A DNA stretch of 64,000 nucleotides from Branchiostoma floridae (GCF_000003815.2 NC_049981.1:2705644-2769643), one strand, 5' to 3'; counted from the first letter of the stretch, positions 13,001-22,600 are shown. Made by a program: numbers and translations. Notes: a model not told the origin generated them from the letters alone.

Positions 13001-14103
13001 CTGCTGACACCTCCCCCTTTTCATTTGGACGCCATGCGATGTTCTAGTGTCCGAACTAGTGCCCTACTTTTTAACTGTCCCTTCCCAAAACCAGCTGTTG
13101 AGGTCCATGACGTCGATTTGAACACTTTTGGTGATGAACTTCACTAAGGAGGGAAACTAAAAAGAGACTCTGGACACTAAAATTTTGGTATGATCTCTAT
13201 ATACACCCATGCCCTACTTGTTCACTGTCCCTTGTATTGTGTTGCTTTTCGATGTTTCGCCATTGTCTGCTGACAGCGCCCCCTTTTCCGTCATTGAAGA
13301 ATAATCCTGTGGCATCAAAGCAACCTGATTTGGCAAGTTTTCTCAATTTTCACATCACCTTCAGTTTTGCCACCACGCGGTGTTCTCGATCAATGTAACG
13401 CGTGGGGTAACCTAAGTCCATTGTAATATCAAACTGCAAGATTTTCAGATATTGGGATAACCTATATCCGTTGTTATAACTACAATAATTTCAAAATATT
13501 GCAGTTTGAAACCACCGTTTATCGTCCATCGACTTGCATGATTTCCCAAATACCCTGTTTTTTAAAACAACGGATTTAAGTTACCCCGCGAATAAAGGTG
13601 AACTAATGCTACTATCTACTAGTATTTGCCATGTTTCACCACAATAGTGGAAGGTATGGTGAAACAGGTGTTTCTTGTCAAGGTCGTCAAAAATCTCCAA
13701 GCAGATCCTACTGTGGCAGGCAGGTCATATCCATGTACCGGTGGCACATAGAGGGACATATTTCGGTACATGGATACTGCCTGTCTGCCACCGTAGGATA
13801 TGCTTGGAGATGACGTCCTCAAACGTCTACAGCAGATCTTACGGATAATATCAACGCTGGCAAAGGAGTACAGCCAGCAAAAGGGAGCCGGATGAGGAGA
13901 TCTGTCGTCACCGAAACATGGGAGCATTTCTCCGGTAGCAAACGTAAACATACTCCTTGGCCGGCTTCACTCCTCTGCCTTATGCTACCGTAGGATCTGC
14001 TTGGAGAGTAGCTACTTACCATTATCCAGTTTGATGAAGAGTAGGAGCAACAGAAGCGCACACCTCCTGGTAAGAACTCCTGACATTTTGCTAGGTTGGC
14101 GAC
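3346..14103 (-). CDS. Secreted ShK-VWA domain protein gene (12 exons)
   Basis: The gene is transcribed leftward. Coding exons: 14086-14020, 12780-12674, 12443-12386, 12006-11887, 11259-11143, 10568-10452, 9695-9633, 9322-9114, 6336-6211, 5911-5786, 4511-4418 and 3452-3346. They sum to 1311 nt (436 residues plus stop), and all intron phases agree. Predicted order: signal peptide (about 1-20), acidic leader (23-77), ShK modules at about 79-113, 119-153 and 158-193, a Pro/Asn linker (196-217), a VWA domain (about 220-395) and a charged C-terminal helix (400-436). The VWA MIDAS residues are present: DGSAS at 231-235, the T303 region and TDG at 334-336. VWA domains bind protein ligands through a metal ion; ShK modules are Cys-rich and occur in extracellular proteins. 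A secreted matrix or adhesion role is inferred. No vertebrate orthologue name can be given. The 5' UTR splice acceptor at 14104-14105 implies an upstream non-coding exon not located here. Confidence 0.88.
4048..4377. mobile_element. Foldback element with about 80-bp terminal inverted repeats
   Basis: The left arm starts ACCATTCTCCTACGCAGACA and runs through CTGCTATCTCAACCGTCACC. The right arm is its imperfect reverse complement and ends CTGCGTAGGAGAATGGT. It lies in the last intron of the VWA gene, about 40 bases past the exon 11 donor. No coding capacity is recognised. Confidence 0.8.
4418..4511 (-). CDS. ShK-VWA gene exon 11: VWA C-terminal helix
   Basis: Encodes [20 protein letters not shown] and [10 protein letters not shown], the usual last strand and helix of a VWA domain. 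The acceptor pyrimidine tract is weak because a foldback repeat begins about 25 bases upstream. Confidence 0.9.
4535..4690. repeat. Imperfect inverted repeat near exon 11 acceptor
   Basis: A left arm (ATATAGTAAAGTAGATTCAT, TCCTCAAGCTACCGAC) matches the reverse complement of a right arm (GTCGGTAGCGCTTGAGGAA, ..CCACTCTACTATATA). ACAACACATTTCATTTCAT also appears as a direct repeat at both sides. It is probably a small foldback element. Confidence 0.65.
5317..5759. mobile_element. Palindromic-ended element rich in CAGGTCCAGGT motifs
   Basis: The ends are inverted: TAGGCGCGGGTACCGGTAC on the left and GGTACCGGTACCCGCCCCTA on the right. The subterminal regions carry many CAGGTCC/GGACCTG repeats. 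A related fragment lies at about 24628-24981. It sits in an intron of the VWA gene. Confidence 0.7.
5786..5911 (-). CDS. ShK-VWA gene exon 10: VWA core strand
   Basis: 42 codons, phase 0-0. [14 protein letters not shown] supplies the last MIDAS aspartate, followed by the hydrophobic strand [14 protein letters not shown] element ends about 26 bases past the donor. Confidence 0.93.
6211..6336 (-). CDS. ShK-VWA gene exon 9: VWA middle
   Basis: 42 codons, phase 0-0. [17 protein letters not shown] matches the VWA helix that carries the MIDAS threonine (consensus GGTxTGxAL). Donor AAG|GTAAGG. Confidence 0.92.
6757..8321 (-). mobile_element. 5'-truncated non-LTR retrotransposon (CR1/L2/Jockey-like LINE)
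   Basis: The minus strand encodes the C-terminal part of a reverse transcriptase followed by a 3' UTR. Its 3' end (CATCTGTCTCAAGATGAAAT followed by AAATAAA-type repeats at about 6757-6795) resembles CR1/L2 tails. It lies in intron 8 of the VWA gene in the same orientation as the host gene. The 5' part (endonuclease and RT N-terminus) is missing. Confidence 0.9.
7206..8321 (-). pseudogene. LINE reverse transcriptase fragment with in-frame stop
   Basis: The upstream piece (8321-8091) has [17 protein letters not shown] and [14 protein letters not shown], the RT motif before the active site. The downstream piece (8045-7206) has YADDTAIF, the catalytic YADD box, then the typical thumb and C-terminal region ([30 protein letters not shown]). 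Between LLFN and FINDIPDV one codon is TAA where the family has leucine, so the copy is dead as it stands. Confidence 0.92.
8522..9095 (+). mobile_element. Mariner-like element, internally deleted
   Basis: The terminal inverted repeats are CGAGGGGCGTTTAATAAGT and its partner ACTTATTGAACGCCCCTCG, continuing to ATAACTCTGAC, flanked by TA on both sides (8520-8521, 9096-9097). TA targets and these ends are the mark of the Tc1/mariner superfamily. Total length is 574 bp against about 1.3 kb for intact elements. It lies in the VWA gene intron next to the exon 8 donor. Confidence 0.92.
8695..9009 (+). pseudogene. Mariner transposase N-terminal fragment
   Basis: [20 protein letters not shown] followed by [15 protein letters not shown] and [10 protein letters not shown] is the first helix-turn-helix DNA-binding domain of mariner transposases, as also seen in SETMAR. 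After [10 protein letters not shown] the similarity ends. The second HTH and the catalytic DD(34)D core are absent, so this is a deletion derivative. Confidence 0.9.
9114..9322 (-). CDS. ShK-VWA gene exon 8: VWA N-terminal half
   Basis: Encodes [17 protein letters not shown] and onward through [15 protein letters not shown] is the DxSxS metal-binding motif of VWA domains. The CAG|GTAATG donor lies only about 15 bases from the end of a mariner relic. Confidence 0.93.
9633..9695 (-). CDS. ShK-VWA gene exon 7: linker
   Basis: A 63-nt phase 1-1 exon ([20 protein letters not shown]) joining the ShK modules to the VWA domain. It carries one cysteine that could pair with C220 at the VWA start. Confidence 0.8.
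10021..10070. repeat. (ATCA)n microsatellite
   Basis: About ten perfect ATCA/CAAT tetramers in a VWA gene intron. Confidence 0.97.
10452..10568 (-). CDS. ShK-VWA gene exon 6: ShK module 3
   Basis: Encodes [20 protein letters not shown] and [15 protein letters not shown], the third ShK module. Phase 1-1 exon; the donor is CAAA|GTAACG. The extra cysteine in WACIGEC is unusual and mirrors the extra one in module 1 (WSCRDEC). Confidence 0.88.
10714..10937. mobile_element. MITE with about 45-bp inverted repeats
   Basis: ATACACCTTTGTCACGGGGC, GACCATGATAGATCGAAAAC on the left pairs with GTTTCGATCTATCATGGCCG, CGTGAGAAAGGTGTAT on the right. It lies in the intron between ShK exons 5 and 6. Confidence 0.8.
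11143..11259 (-). CDS. ShK-VWA gene exon 5: ShK module 2
   Basis: Encodes [20 protein letters not shown] and [15 protein letters not shown], a canonical ShK module with GEC, NPxYM and CWSCxxC. Phase 1-1 exon between CACAG and ACAG|GTATCA. Confidence 0.9.
11887..12006 (-). CDS. ShK-VWA gene exon 4: ShK module 1
   Basis: Encodes [20 protein letters not shown] followed by [15 protein letters not shown]. This is the ShK pattern with six core cysteines, the NPxYM box and the final CxxSCxxC. Phase 1 at both ends makes it a shufflable cassette. Confidence 0.88.
12386..12443 (-). CDS. ShK-VWA gene exon 3: short linker exon
   Basis: This is a 58-nt exon ([19 protein letters not shown]) between TTGACAG and AAG|GTCAGA. 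It converts the phase-0 end of exon 2 to the phase-1 start of exon 4. That phase fit is the main support. Confidence 0.7.
12674..12780 (-). CDS. ShK-VWA gene exon 2: acidic leader
   Basis: The CATATAG acceptor and the GAG|GTACGT donor bracket 36 codons rich in Asp and Glu ([20 protein letters not shown]). This could be a propeptide or spacer. Only one frame is open. Confidence 0.8.
13394..13610. mobile_element. Foldback element, GTTCACCTTTATCC family, copy 2
   Basis: The left end is decayed (GGGGTAACCTAAGTCC). The right end reads GTTACCCCGCGAATAAAGGT, GAACTAATGCTAC. The interior has TTGAAACCACCGTTTATCG. It has the same organisation as 3137-3323. Confidence 0.7.
13691..13811. repeat. Hairpin-forming inverted repeat
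   Basis: ATCTCCAAGCAGATCCTAC with GGCAGGCAGGTCATATCCAT is mirrored by ATGGATACTGCCTGTCTGCC with GTAGGATATGCTTGGAGAT. A further half copy, GTAGGATCTGCTTGGAGAG, lies at 13990-14008. Confidence 0.8.
14020..14103 (-). CDS. ShK-VWA gene exon 1: signal peptide
   Basis: ATG at 14086 opens MSGVLTRRC, a run of leucines and FIKLDN: a clear signal peptide. A CAG acceptor precedes the 17-nt leader in this exon. The donor is AATG|GTAAGT at 14019. It ends in phase 1. Confidence 0.85.
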
Positions 14104-14401
14104 CTGAATCAAAAACAAAAACCGCATCATAAGAGAATTGAATACTAATCCAGATTTTCCAAAAACAATTTATACGGTATAACGTTATCAGTTTCCACCC
14201 AAAGCACTAAGCGTAATGAGTGATTTTGGAACAGTTCAACAATAGTCTGCAAGAGTTCTTTGCTAGGCAACACTCCCGAACGTATCGCTGCCGTACGTCG
14301 TGCACCATCTATGGTCATCCAATTTGGGCCTTTCACTGGTAGACCTTCTACAGACAGATCATACAATTTTTCAACGAAACCCCATAGCTATAGGTGATAT
14401 T

Positions 14402-15830
14402 TTTCCAGAGTAACATTAAACAGTGTTTTGTGAGGAGATATTGGTTAATAATGTGTTGCAAAAGTAGTCATGAAAAGATAAAATTCTTGATACGAAGTAG
14501 AGCAATAGTTATTTACCCTAAGGCATAGTCCTTGAGAAATCAATAGAAGCTTTAGACACAACAATTAAGATAGCCATGAAATATGTGGAATATTACTAGC
14601 AGCAAATCAATCATTCCCTATTTGATATGTCGGTCGTCTGTTATGATGCAGATGAAAATCTTTTGTTAACACACACTGGACGATTATTAGATATGAAAAG
14701 GTTTTGAAGTCATCAGTCTGGAAAATGATAGGATTACAATGTCCCACAGAAGGTGCCAAGCGTTGGAAGCAAAATGATGGTGTCTACGTACACCATCGAA
14801 GCGCTTTAGTTACTGTTATTTACTGTTTTGGCTGTTCAGCACGCACAATCAGAGATGTATTTTCTACAAATGAGATCATATGAATAATACGTTATAATTC
14901 TTACTAATGTCCTTCTCTGTTTCCAAATAAGTTTGCATCCAGCGACATAAGAGATTTAACTCCTAAAAGCCGTAACAATAGGTATCCTCTTGGCATCACA
15001 GTGGACATATTTCGTACGTAATTTAGTACTGTGCATTTTGTTCCTTTTTACTAAATTGCACGAATGATTTTCAACTTTTAAAAGAGACTGGCGTCGAATC
15101 TTAAGCTTGATTTTTTAATATATCCCAATCCTCCACTGAGATAGCAGGTATGGGATCCGGCGTGTAGCTTGATTGTCAGTTGTAAGCGCAATCCTATTAC
15201 GTGCAAAGCTCTACTGCATACGATGGTGTAGACACTATCATTTTGCTTTCTACCCTTGACTACCGTAGCCGACAGCAACAATGGGCAACACACTTTTTTC
15301 TGGTCAACACACCTATTTTCTGCACAACACACGTACTTGTTTTGCAATACACACTTTCTTTTTTCAGTGCAGCACATCTGCTTTTTCTTTGTTGCGCAGA
15401 AAATACGCAGGAAAATAGGTGTGTTGACCAGAAAATGGGTGTGTGCACATTGTTGCTGTCGGCCATGGTACTTTGACACCTTCTGTGGGACATTGTCATC
15501 AAATCATTTTCCAGACTGATGACTTCAAAAGTCCTTCACATATAATAATCGCACATTGTGCGTTAACAAAAGATTTTGATCTGCATCATAACAGACGACC
15601 TACATATCAAATAGGGAATGATTGATTTGCTGACTCTTCCACAATTTTCATGGCTATCGTAATTGTTGAGTTGAAAGCGTCCATTGATTTCTCAAGGCCT
15701 GTGCCTTAGGGTGAATAACTATCGCACCACTTCGTATCAAGAATTTAGCCTTTTCATGACTGCTATTACAACAGTGGATTATCGACTAATATCCCATTAT
15801 ACAATACTGTTTGATGTTAGGAAACGCACA
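14402..15830. repeat. Large inverted repeat, arms of about 350-400 bp
   Basis: The left arm (about 14402-14810) and the right arm (about 15205-15830) are diverged reverse complements. Paired landmarks: AAATCAATCATTCCCTATTT / AAATAGGGAATGATTGATTT; CTGTTATGATGCAGAT / ATCTGCATCATAACAG; CAGTCTGGAAAATGAT / ATCATTTTCCAGACTG. A separate foldback element (15268-15462) interrupts the right arm. It is a large foldback transposon or an inverted duplication. Confidence 0.85.
15268..15462. mobile_element. MITE nested in the inverted repeat's right arm
   Basis: The ends GCCGACAGCAACAATG and CATTGTTGCTGTCGGC are perfect inverted repeats. Inside, CTGGTCAACACACCTATTTT pairs with AAAATAGGTGTGTTGACCAG, so the arms are about 55 bp. 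The left arm of the host repeat lacks this insertion, so the MITE came later. Confidence 0.88.
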
Positions 15831-15840
15831 TTTTGCAATT

Positions 15841-16056
15841 AACGTTAGTTCAGCTTTATCCGCGGGGTTACCTATATCCGTCGTGTTGCTAAACAGGGCA
15901 TCAAGGGATATCAAGTCGATGGACGGTAGTTTCAAATTGTACTATTTTCAAAATATTGCAGTTTGAAACCATCATCTGTCTACTTGATATCCCTAAAAAT
16001 CGTTCTTAAAAAGAACGGATAAAGGTTACCCTACGGATAAAGGTGAACTAGTGTTA
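15841..16056. mobile_element. Foldback element, GTTCACCTTTATCC family, copy 3
   Basis: The left end is AACGTTAGTTCAGCTTTATC, CGCGGGGTTACCTATATCC. The right end is GGTTACCCTACGGATAAAGG, TGAACTAGTGTTAC. It directly follows the right end of the large inverted repeat. Confidence 0.75.
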
Positions 16057-16516
16057 CTGTTTACCTGGTAAAATATCACATATAGCTAGGGGGTTCGATG
16101 AACAATAACGCATTGCATGACCTGTTTATAAAAGGTCTACCAGGTTATTCACCTGTAACGTTGTAGTCTGCACACGAAGCCTAAGGGCATCCCTTGTAAC
16201 ATTATCTACTTAGCATTAGTATCTACTACTTAGTATCTACTGTTTTTGCAGCAATAAATCTTTCCAATGCTTTGAATATGTCAGGAGAGACAATTTGTGC
16301 AACGTTGTAAAGTTTTGTCAAGTGCTTCTATGTCAATAATGAGCGAAATACAAACAGTGCAACTCCCAAAAGACACATTTAAGTCTAGACAATCATTGCT
16401 TTCTTGCATGAAAATGCATACGTTTACTGTGCTGCCTTTGTTACCTTGGTCTTTGACAACACCACCTTTAACGGTGAAATCATTATGCTGAAGTTTTCAA
16501 TGATCGAGTTCACTAC
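16057..16516. other. No recognised feature
   Basis: Intergenic sequence without exon-like structure or clear repeat. Confidence 0.4.
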
Positions 16517-16870
16517 TAAAGTTTAGGGCACAACCGCCGTCCGTACGTCGAACGCCACGTTTGTCTGAAACCGTGGGGGAGGATTGGCAAGAGCANNNNN
16601 NNNNNNNNNNNNNNNNNNNNNNNNNNNNNNNNNNNNNNNNNNNNNNNNNNNNNNNNNNNNNNNNNNNNNNNNNNNNNNNNNNNNNNNNNNNNNNNAGCCC
16701 AAACGCAGAGAAAGTTCTGCATATACTTAAAGTTCTGCGACGTGTCTGTGTGCTCCCACATCCGTACGATTTCGTACGGAGGTGGTACTTACCACTTACG
16801 CATCCCAAAACATTGCATACATTTTTGCACGTAGACAACACGCAGTACGGCGGGTTGTGCCCTTAGCTTA
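16517..16870. mobile_element. Inverted-repeat element interrupted by a gap
   Basis: TTTAGGGCACAACCGCCGTC on the left matches, inverted, GTACGGCGGGTTGTGCCCTT on the right. GTTGTGCCCTTAGCTT is then repeated in tandem at about 16854-16895. Its centre is unknown because of the 100-base gap. Confidence 0.55.
16596..16695. other. Assembly gap, 100 N
   Basis: Exactly 100 N, which usually denotes a gap of unknown size. Confidence 1.
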
Positions 16871-17207
16871 AGGCGTGTTGTGCCCTTAGCTTTAGGTAGT
16901 AGATGATGATAATTCAGGGTAGCGCTACGTTACTTGAATGCAAAAATTCTTACAACGAAGCTAAGGGATGCAATTCAGATGAAGAATTAAACTTACCGAC
17001 AGTTGAAGAAATTGTAAGATCTGTAGGACCCTACTCAGCTGGGTGTCCGGAGCTGTGTGGACTGATTTCTTGGCGACGTCTGAGGCTGGCGGTGCAGCAG
17101 TGCAGCTTTGTACTGGTTCTCACCTGTTCAACAGGTCTTCTGGTACCCATGGTGATGTCATGTCACCAGCACCAACTCTGTCACTTAAAATGGATTGCTT
17201 GACACAG

Positions 17208-17285
17208 CTAGGCCATGTTGATTTGATTATATGGATGACATCCTCTGGGAATCGAAAAACTGATGCGAGCGTGCGAATAATGATA
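17208..17285 (+). repeat. Dispersed conserved motif, copy 4
   Basis: GGCCATGTTGATTTGATTAT, then ATGGATGACATCCTCTGG and GATGCGAGCGTGCGAATAAT. This is the best match to the copies at 1044, 1361 and 1686. Confidence 0.65.
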
Positions 17286-18615
17286 AAAAGTTTGACCAAA
17301 AAATGTTGCCGCGCAGGTTCAGATTCCGTGGTTAGCAAGCGAAAGTATTGAGGATGGTACTCAGGCTAGTTTATTTTGGCTTATTCCTGCATACTAGTAA
17401 CTGAAAACTAAGGATATGAAATGCTTTGTTGATCGATCAAATGAGTTGTTGATCGAGTGGGACTACCCTCTAAATGGAGTTCGTCTTTTCTAGGGGATAG
17501 GTTCACAAACACTGAAAACACGAGAGGTACCACAACGCACATTACCTGTCATAGTCAAATTTTAGCTCCTCTGCAACGCATTTTACTTGGTGTTCTCATT
17601 TTAAACCTATATGTAGCTATAGAACTCAGTGAGTTTCTTTATCCCGTATAAGGTTCTCTCTGTCCACTCGAACAGATCAAAATTTAGTCAATGCTAGCTG
17701 TGAGGTTTGAATAACGCCGCAAAGGGTGTCGGTTAGGAGTTATTGACCGCACAGCCATTTAAACACATTCAAATGTTGACAATCTGTTCATATAAAAGCG
17801 AGATTTTGTACGGTTTTAACATGGCTAAAACAGACCATAAGGGTTGAAAAGAAAAACGTTAACTTACTATTTACTTTTTTAAGGTTTCATTCAGCGTTAT
17901 GTTGACCCTTTCAAACTCATTGAGGCGAAATTGTGTCAAAAAACGGTGTCAATGGTTAGTTATTCAAACAAGTCTTCATATGTTGGCGACTCAACGTCAG
18001 TGAACAAACCAATGTACTCAGCGTGGTTTTGAATGATTTTTCTCTTTTTGTTTGTTGTTTCAGTACCTTTTTACTCCGTCTTAAACGATTTAATTTTTAC
18101 CTTAAAGACAAGAGTTATGTAGGCCCTCCGGGGTGCACCTGGATAAGACGCCCCTGGCCTTCTTAGACAACGGTTGACCCCTTCAATTGTTATTGATGTC
18201 AACTGAAAGTTGGGTTGATGATGATGGATATGTCTAATTTGATTTTCTGTGCCCCCTCTTAGAATAATAAGTGTTACCAGCGTACATCGCACGTTTCAGG
18301 TGGAAGATTACGCAACCTTGATGTCAAACAGCGACACGTGCGTTCATTGACCTTACCAGAATTGTGACTGTTACTGTTTAGAACAGCAAACCGCACATGT
18401 GGTTAACGTGTTTATTAATTAGCTAACATTGCATCGAACGAACAATTGCTCATAATTGAACTTACAAAAAGGCACTTGGGTCGAAACAACTTAAATTCAG
18501 CAGGTTGACCTTACTAAAGTTGCAACGGCAGGTTCACCTTACTAAAGGTGTAAATAGTCTGTTTAAAATAAAAGTCAACTACTATTAAATGTGTACTAAC
18601 GTGCCATATATGGAG
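17286..18615. other. Intergenic, small tandem duplication only
   Basis: GCAGGTTGACCTTACTAAAG and GGCAGGTTCACCTTACTAAAG (about 18500-18545) form one small tandem duplication. Otherwise I see no gene or element. Confidence 0.45.
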
Positions 18616-18619
18616 ATAA

Positions 18620-18880
18620 CAAATGATCAAAATCAAACTCACTGAAGGCACGTGAGAGAAAGATACATGACAGGTGTTTTTTGTTTACTACATAACATGC
18701 TTTCATTTTTAATAGAGTGATTTTCTAACTTTAACACTTCTTTTAACGCAAACATGATGACTGCACTTAAGTTGTAAATAACGAATAATCACTGAAATGA
18801 AACTCACTAAAAGGAACGTGCGAGAAAGAGACATGGCAGGTGGATGTTAACACTTAACGCTACTTTTATGCGGACATTAC
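18620..18880. repeat. Diverged tandem duplication, unit about 155 bp
   Basis: AAACTCACTGAAGGCACGTG, AGAGAAAGATACATGACAGG near 18638 is echoed by AAACTCACTAAAAGGAACGT, GCGAGAAAGAGACATGGCAG near 18799. TTAACACTT phrases follow each. Confidence 0.6.
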
Positions 18881-19329
18881 AAACGGATTCACTTTGCCAG
18901 TCAGTGGGCACTTTTCCCCACTGATAAGGTTGTTTCTTCCCACAATCTAAGAAGCTGAGTTGTCTGCGTGTGCACAAAGCACAATGATTTAATTTTGCGT
19001 CTCGTGGTGCGTTATAATGATGGTGGCTTCGTGTTAGACCAGCCTTTCAAGATCACTGACACAGACATGATGTTTAATTACCGGTGTCAAGGGTTAGCAA
19101 ATGCAAATTGTCACCATACGTTAACGAGGACAACGCCCTCGAACGACCTAAGGCCACATCAAGGAAACTTTATGGATGACATCCTATGCAGAATGCAAAA
19201 ATAAGGAGATAACGCGAAAAAAACAAGATGGGTAAAAAAAAACAAGATTGCTAAATTTTCAAAATAGACACCATAAGCGTCGTAACAAGATTTGAAGTGA
19301 CAAAACGTGGCATCACAACTAATAAGGCA
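18881..19329. other. 3' flank of the mannosidase gene
   Basis: No gene is seen. A decayed copy of the ATGGATGACATCCT motif lies at 19152-19190. Confidence 0.4.
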
Positions 19330-19335
19330 TTTATT
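19330..19335 (-). promoter_or_regulatory. MAN2B1: Candidate poly(A) signal of the mannosidase gene
   Basis: AATAAA on the minus strand about 200 bases past the TGA at 19538. The position is plausible for 3' end formation. Supported by the hexamer alone. Confidence 0.4.
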
Positions 19336-19537
19336 CCGATAAAAGAAGTGAACTAGTGTAGTAAAAGTGACACTAGTGTGGTACATTGGTATCACTACCC
19401 AAGTTGGCAACTACATTTATGATGTCAATATTTGTTGCACTTTTACAACTATCAAACAAGTTTCACTTCTGAAACCACCCCTGGGTATCGTCTGGTAACA
19501 GCTAGGGTAGGACGCCTCATGCGTGCCGAAACGTGCC

Positions 19538-19653
19538 TCAGTCCCGCTGCTGCACCTTGAAGCGCAGTGTACAGATCTGCATGGGCTGGAGAGACACTGT
19601 GGCCGACCCGGAGTCCCAGCAGCGGAGAGCCTCGGACTTTGTCCGCCCGCCTT
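19538..19653 (-). CDS. MAN2B1: Mannosidase exon 25: C-terminus and stop
   Basis: After [26 protein letters not shown], close to the ITLEPMEIRTF end of the family, then QQRD and TGA at 19538-19540. Confidence 0.9.
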
Positions 19654-22600
19654 CTGTTAAAGTGATGACATGTACGATGAAATAAATGAACACCTTACGA
19701 AAGTTGCTGCACGTTTACTTGTGTCACATATGACAAGATCATGCGAATGAAACAAGTTTTAACTTCGCCGCAGTACCAGGGGGGGGGGGAGAGCGAGAGA
19801 CAGAGAGAGAGAGAGAGGGACAGAGAGAGAGAGAGGGACAGAGAGAGGAGGAGAGAGAGAGGTAGAGAGGGGGAGAGAGATAAAGAGAGGGAGAGAGAGA
19901 AAGATGGATGGAGGGAGAGAGAGGGGGAGAGGGTGGACAGAGAGAGAAAAAGAGGCTCAGAGGGAGAGAGAGAAAGAGGGAGAGAGAGAAGGAGAGAGAG
20001 AGGGAGAGAGAGAGAGAGAAAGAGAGACAGAGAGAGACAGAGACAGAGAGAGAGCAAAGTCACCAACGGAGATAGCTAGTCTCGTGATGTCGCGAGATTA
20101 AATCACTCCTTGATCAAGATGTACTGTGCAGACATCGAAAATTCGGAGGTACGTGTCTTACGTGCTTTCAAAGAGTAAATGATTGACGAGTATTCCATGA
20201 ACTGACCTGTGTTCCATGCGAGCCGCTGTACCATGGTGGCAGGGTAGTTAGCGCCCAGGGTCAGCTCTTCCACCGTGTTAATTTCCACCTCGAAGGGCTC
20301 AAACAGTCCCTTATAGAACATACGAAATTGTTAAAAACGTTATGCCAAGATCATATTTGATAATAGTTACTATAGACCGTAGGATCTGCACATCTGACAG
20401 GTCCATGGCAATAGCAAATAGCAGCCTTACCGAAAATACACGGAAATCCGAGATTGAAACATAAGATAAAACAGTTTTATTTTGTTGCTTACTCCTTTAG
20501 GAAATTGATTTTCTTTTCATAATCTATGGTCCAGATTTCGTAGCCCACCCTGTACATTATTATTTAGTTCACTATCATAGAATGATATCTCGCACCCCCG
20601 GGATGTCTCCCGATCATTTTAAGGTATGTTGTTCTATGGCCCTGGTTCAAGGATCATGATTCAAGGGCTCTTTATGCAAAGTTATGCAAATTAGACGATT
20701 ATGCCGATTATTTAAACAAGCATAACGTGAGTAATACTTGTGCAAATAAATCAAACTTAGAGAAGGTCACGATCAGCAGAAGAGTTTTACTTTCCTGAAG
20801 AAAAATTACCTTTCAAGATATCTTAAAGTATCTTGACATTTTAAAGTATCTAGAGACATCTTCTACCATTCTAGGATAGTGGACTAAATACATTATTACA
20901 CTAAATATTACTGGGTGGGCTACGAAACCACATTTCTAAGCCTCTTCTGAGAATCTCCTCTTGGACTACTAACCGTCAAAGTCACGTTCTGAGGGGCGCC
21001 GCCCTCCGCCTTCTGCAGCTGATTCTCCAGCCTCATCAGGACCGTCTCATCTTCAGACATCTCCAACGTCAGCAGGTGAACACTGGATGGCAGTTCGCGC
21101 TTCATAGCTGTGTACTAAGACACAATAAATAGAGACTGGTCTTAGATCCGGGAATGATCGCCTCAGTTTGAAAAATCACACATTTTCTTATTAACAACCA
21201 GGATCTATCACCGATGGATAATATAAAATATATACATCTGTGTTCACCTTACGCATTGTGCAGTAACAGTAGCAGAAACAGTGCAGTACACGCAAAGATT
21301 ATTATATAATTGCAATACAATATGCATCACTTAAAAGTCAGATAATATAGATGCACACAACTTCTGCCTTGCGCCCTCCAGATTTTTTTTACTAATCTGA
21401 TCAAGGTGTCCGCCTAGGTTTCTTCTTTTTAAATCGTTCATTCTGTGTGTTGATTTTAAACGGGTTTTGTTAATATATCAATAAAGATCATGTCAACTAC
21501 TGTCATCCATCTATTCCTTGATTAATTCACATACGAACTCACTCACTCAATATTTCATTAATTAATTCATCTATTAGCTAATCAATTCATTTCCCATATT
21601 CACGTATCTATGCAAATGACCACACATGGACGCTCTCATACATTTGTGCGGAACTCTTTCCTGTACTGCTTGGGATCGTTGCCACCGGCGAGACCGAGCA
21701 GGACGGACGGTGCCATGTACAGTTGCTCCCCGAGGGCGCGGTGGAGCTGTCCCGAGCTCTCAGGGGTGTCCAGCAGGAGATAGTGCTTCCCACGGACAAC
21801 CAAACCGTCTCCGAACACTCCTGAAATGTTTTAGTACCGTACATCGTGAGAGAACATCTTTCATTACATTGGTCAAAAAGTCCAGTGTCTCGGTATGCCC
21901 GTAGCCAGGTTTTTGGTTGGGGGGGTTCTTTTTAGTACTTGTTGGACCATCGAGCACATCAAGCTGCCTAGGGGGGTCCGGGGGCATGTTCCCCCGGAAA
22001 AATTGAAATCTTGACCCTCTGAAACGCCATTTCCTGCATTTTAACGGACAAAATTCGCTGGCTAAGTTTAATGGAATTTCTATTGAAATACACAAGACTT
22101 TTGGCATAAGTCTTTGAGGCCGACTCCCCCAACATATTTTCACCATGTCCGACGCCAAAGGCAAGAGGCGTCGCAATGAAGTCCGGGCGAATTTTGAGAT
22201 CTGGACCCTCTCAAAAGCCATTTCCTGCACTTTCTGGGGCAAATTTTGCTGATAGACTCACTAAAATTGAATGAAATGTCTATAAGTGAAAAATGCAAGT
22301 CAGTCATGCCTTTGAAAAAAATCTTGGACATGAAAAAGTGGACATTTGAGCCTGAAAAAGTGGACCTTTGAGCCTGAAAAAGCGGACCTTTGAGCGTGTG
22401 GGGGGGTTCTTCCCCCCCCTGGCTACGGGCATGAGTATTGGATGACCGGGGGCACCATCATGTCTATGGTGCCCCCGGTCTCTGTTGTCCATATGTGCTA
22501 CGAAGACAGTTCTATCTGCATAACGTGACGCCATGGAAGAGTGGATTGCTCAAACCTCCACAAAGACAGGAGTTGGTCTGTCGAAAATTTGTCAGAGTCA

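Noticed and set aside
19695..20101. Long open frames rich in Arg/Glu or Ser/Leu across 19.7-20.1 kb and again at 36.7-37.2 kb
   Set aside because: They are translations of (GA)n/(CT)n simple repeats, which lack stops by composition, and they lie inside mannosidase introns.
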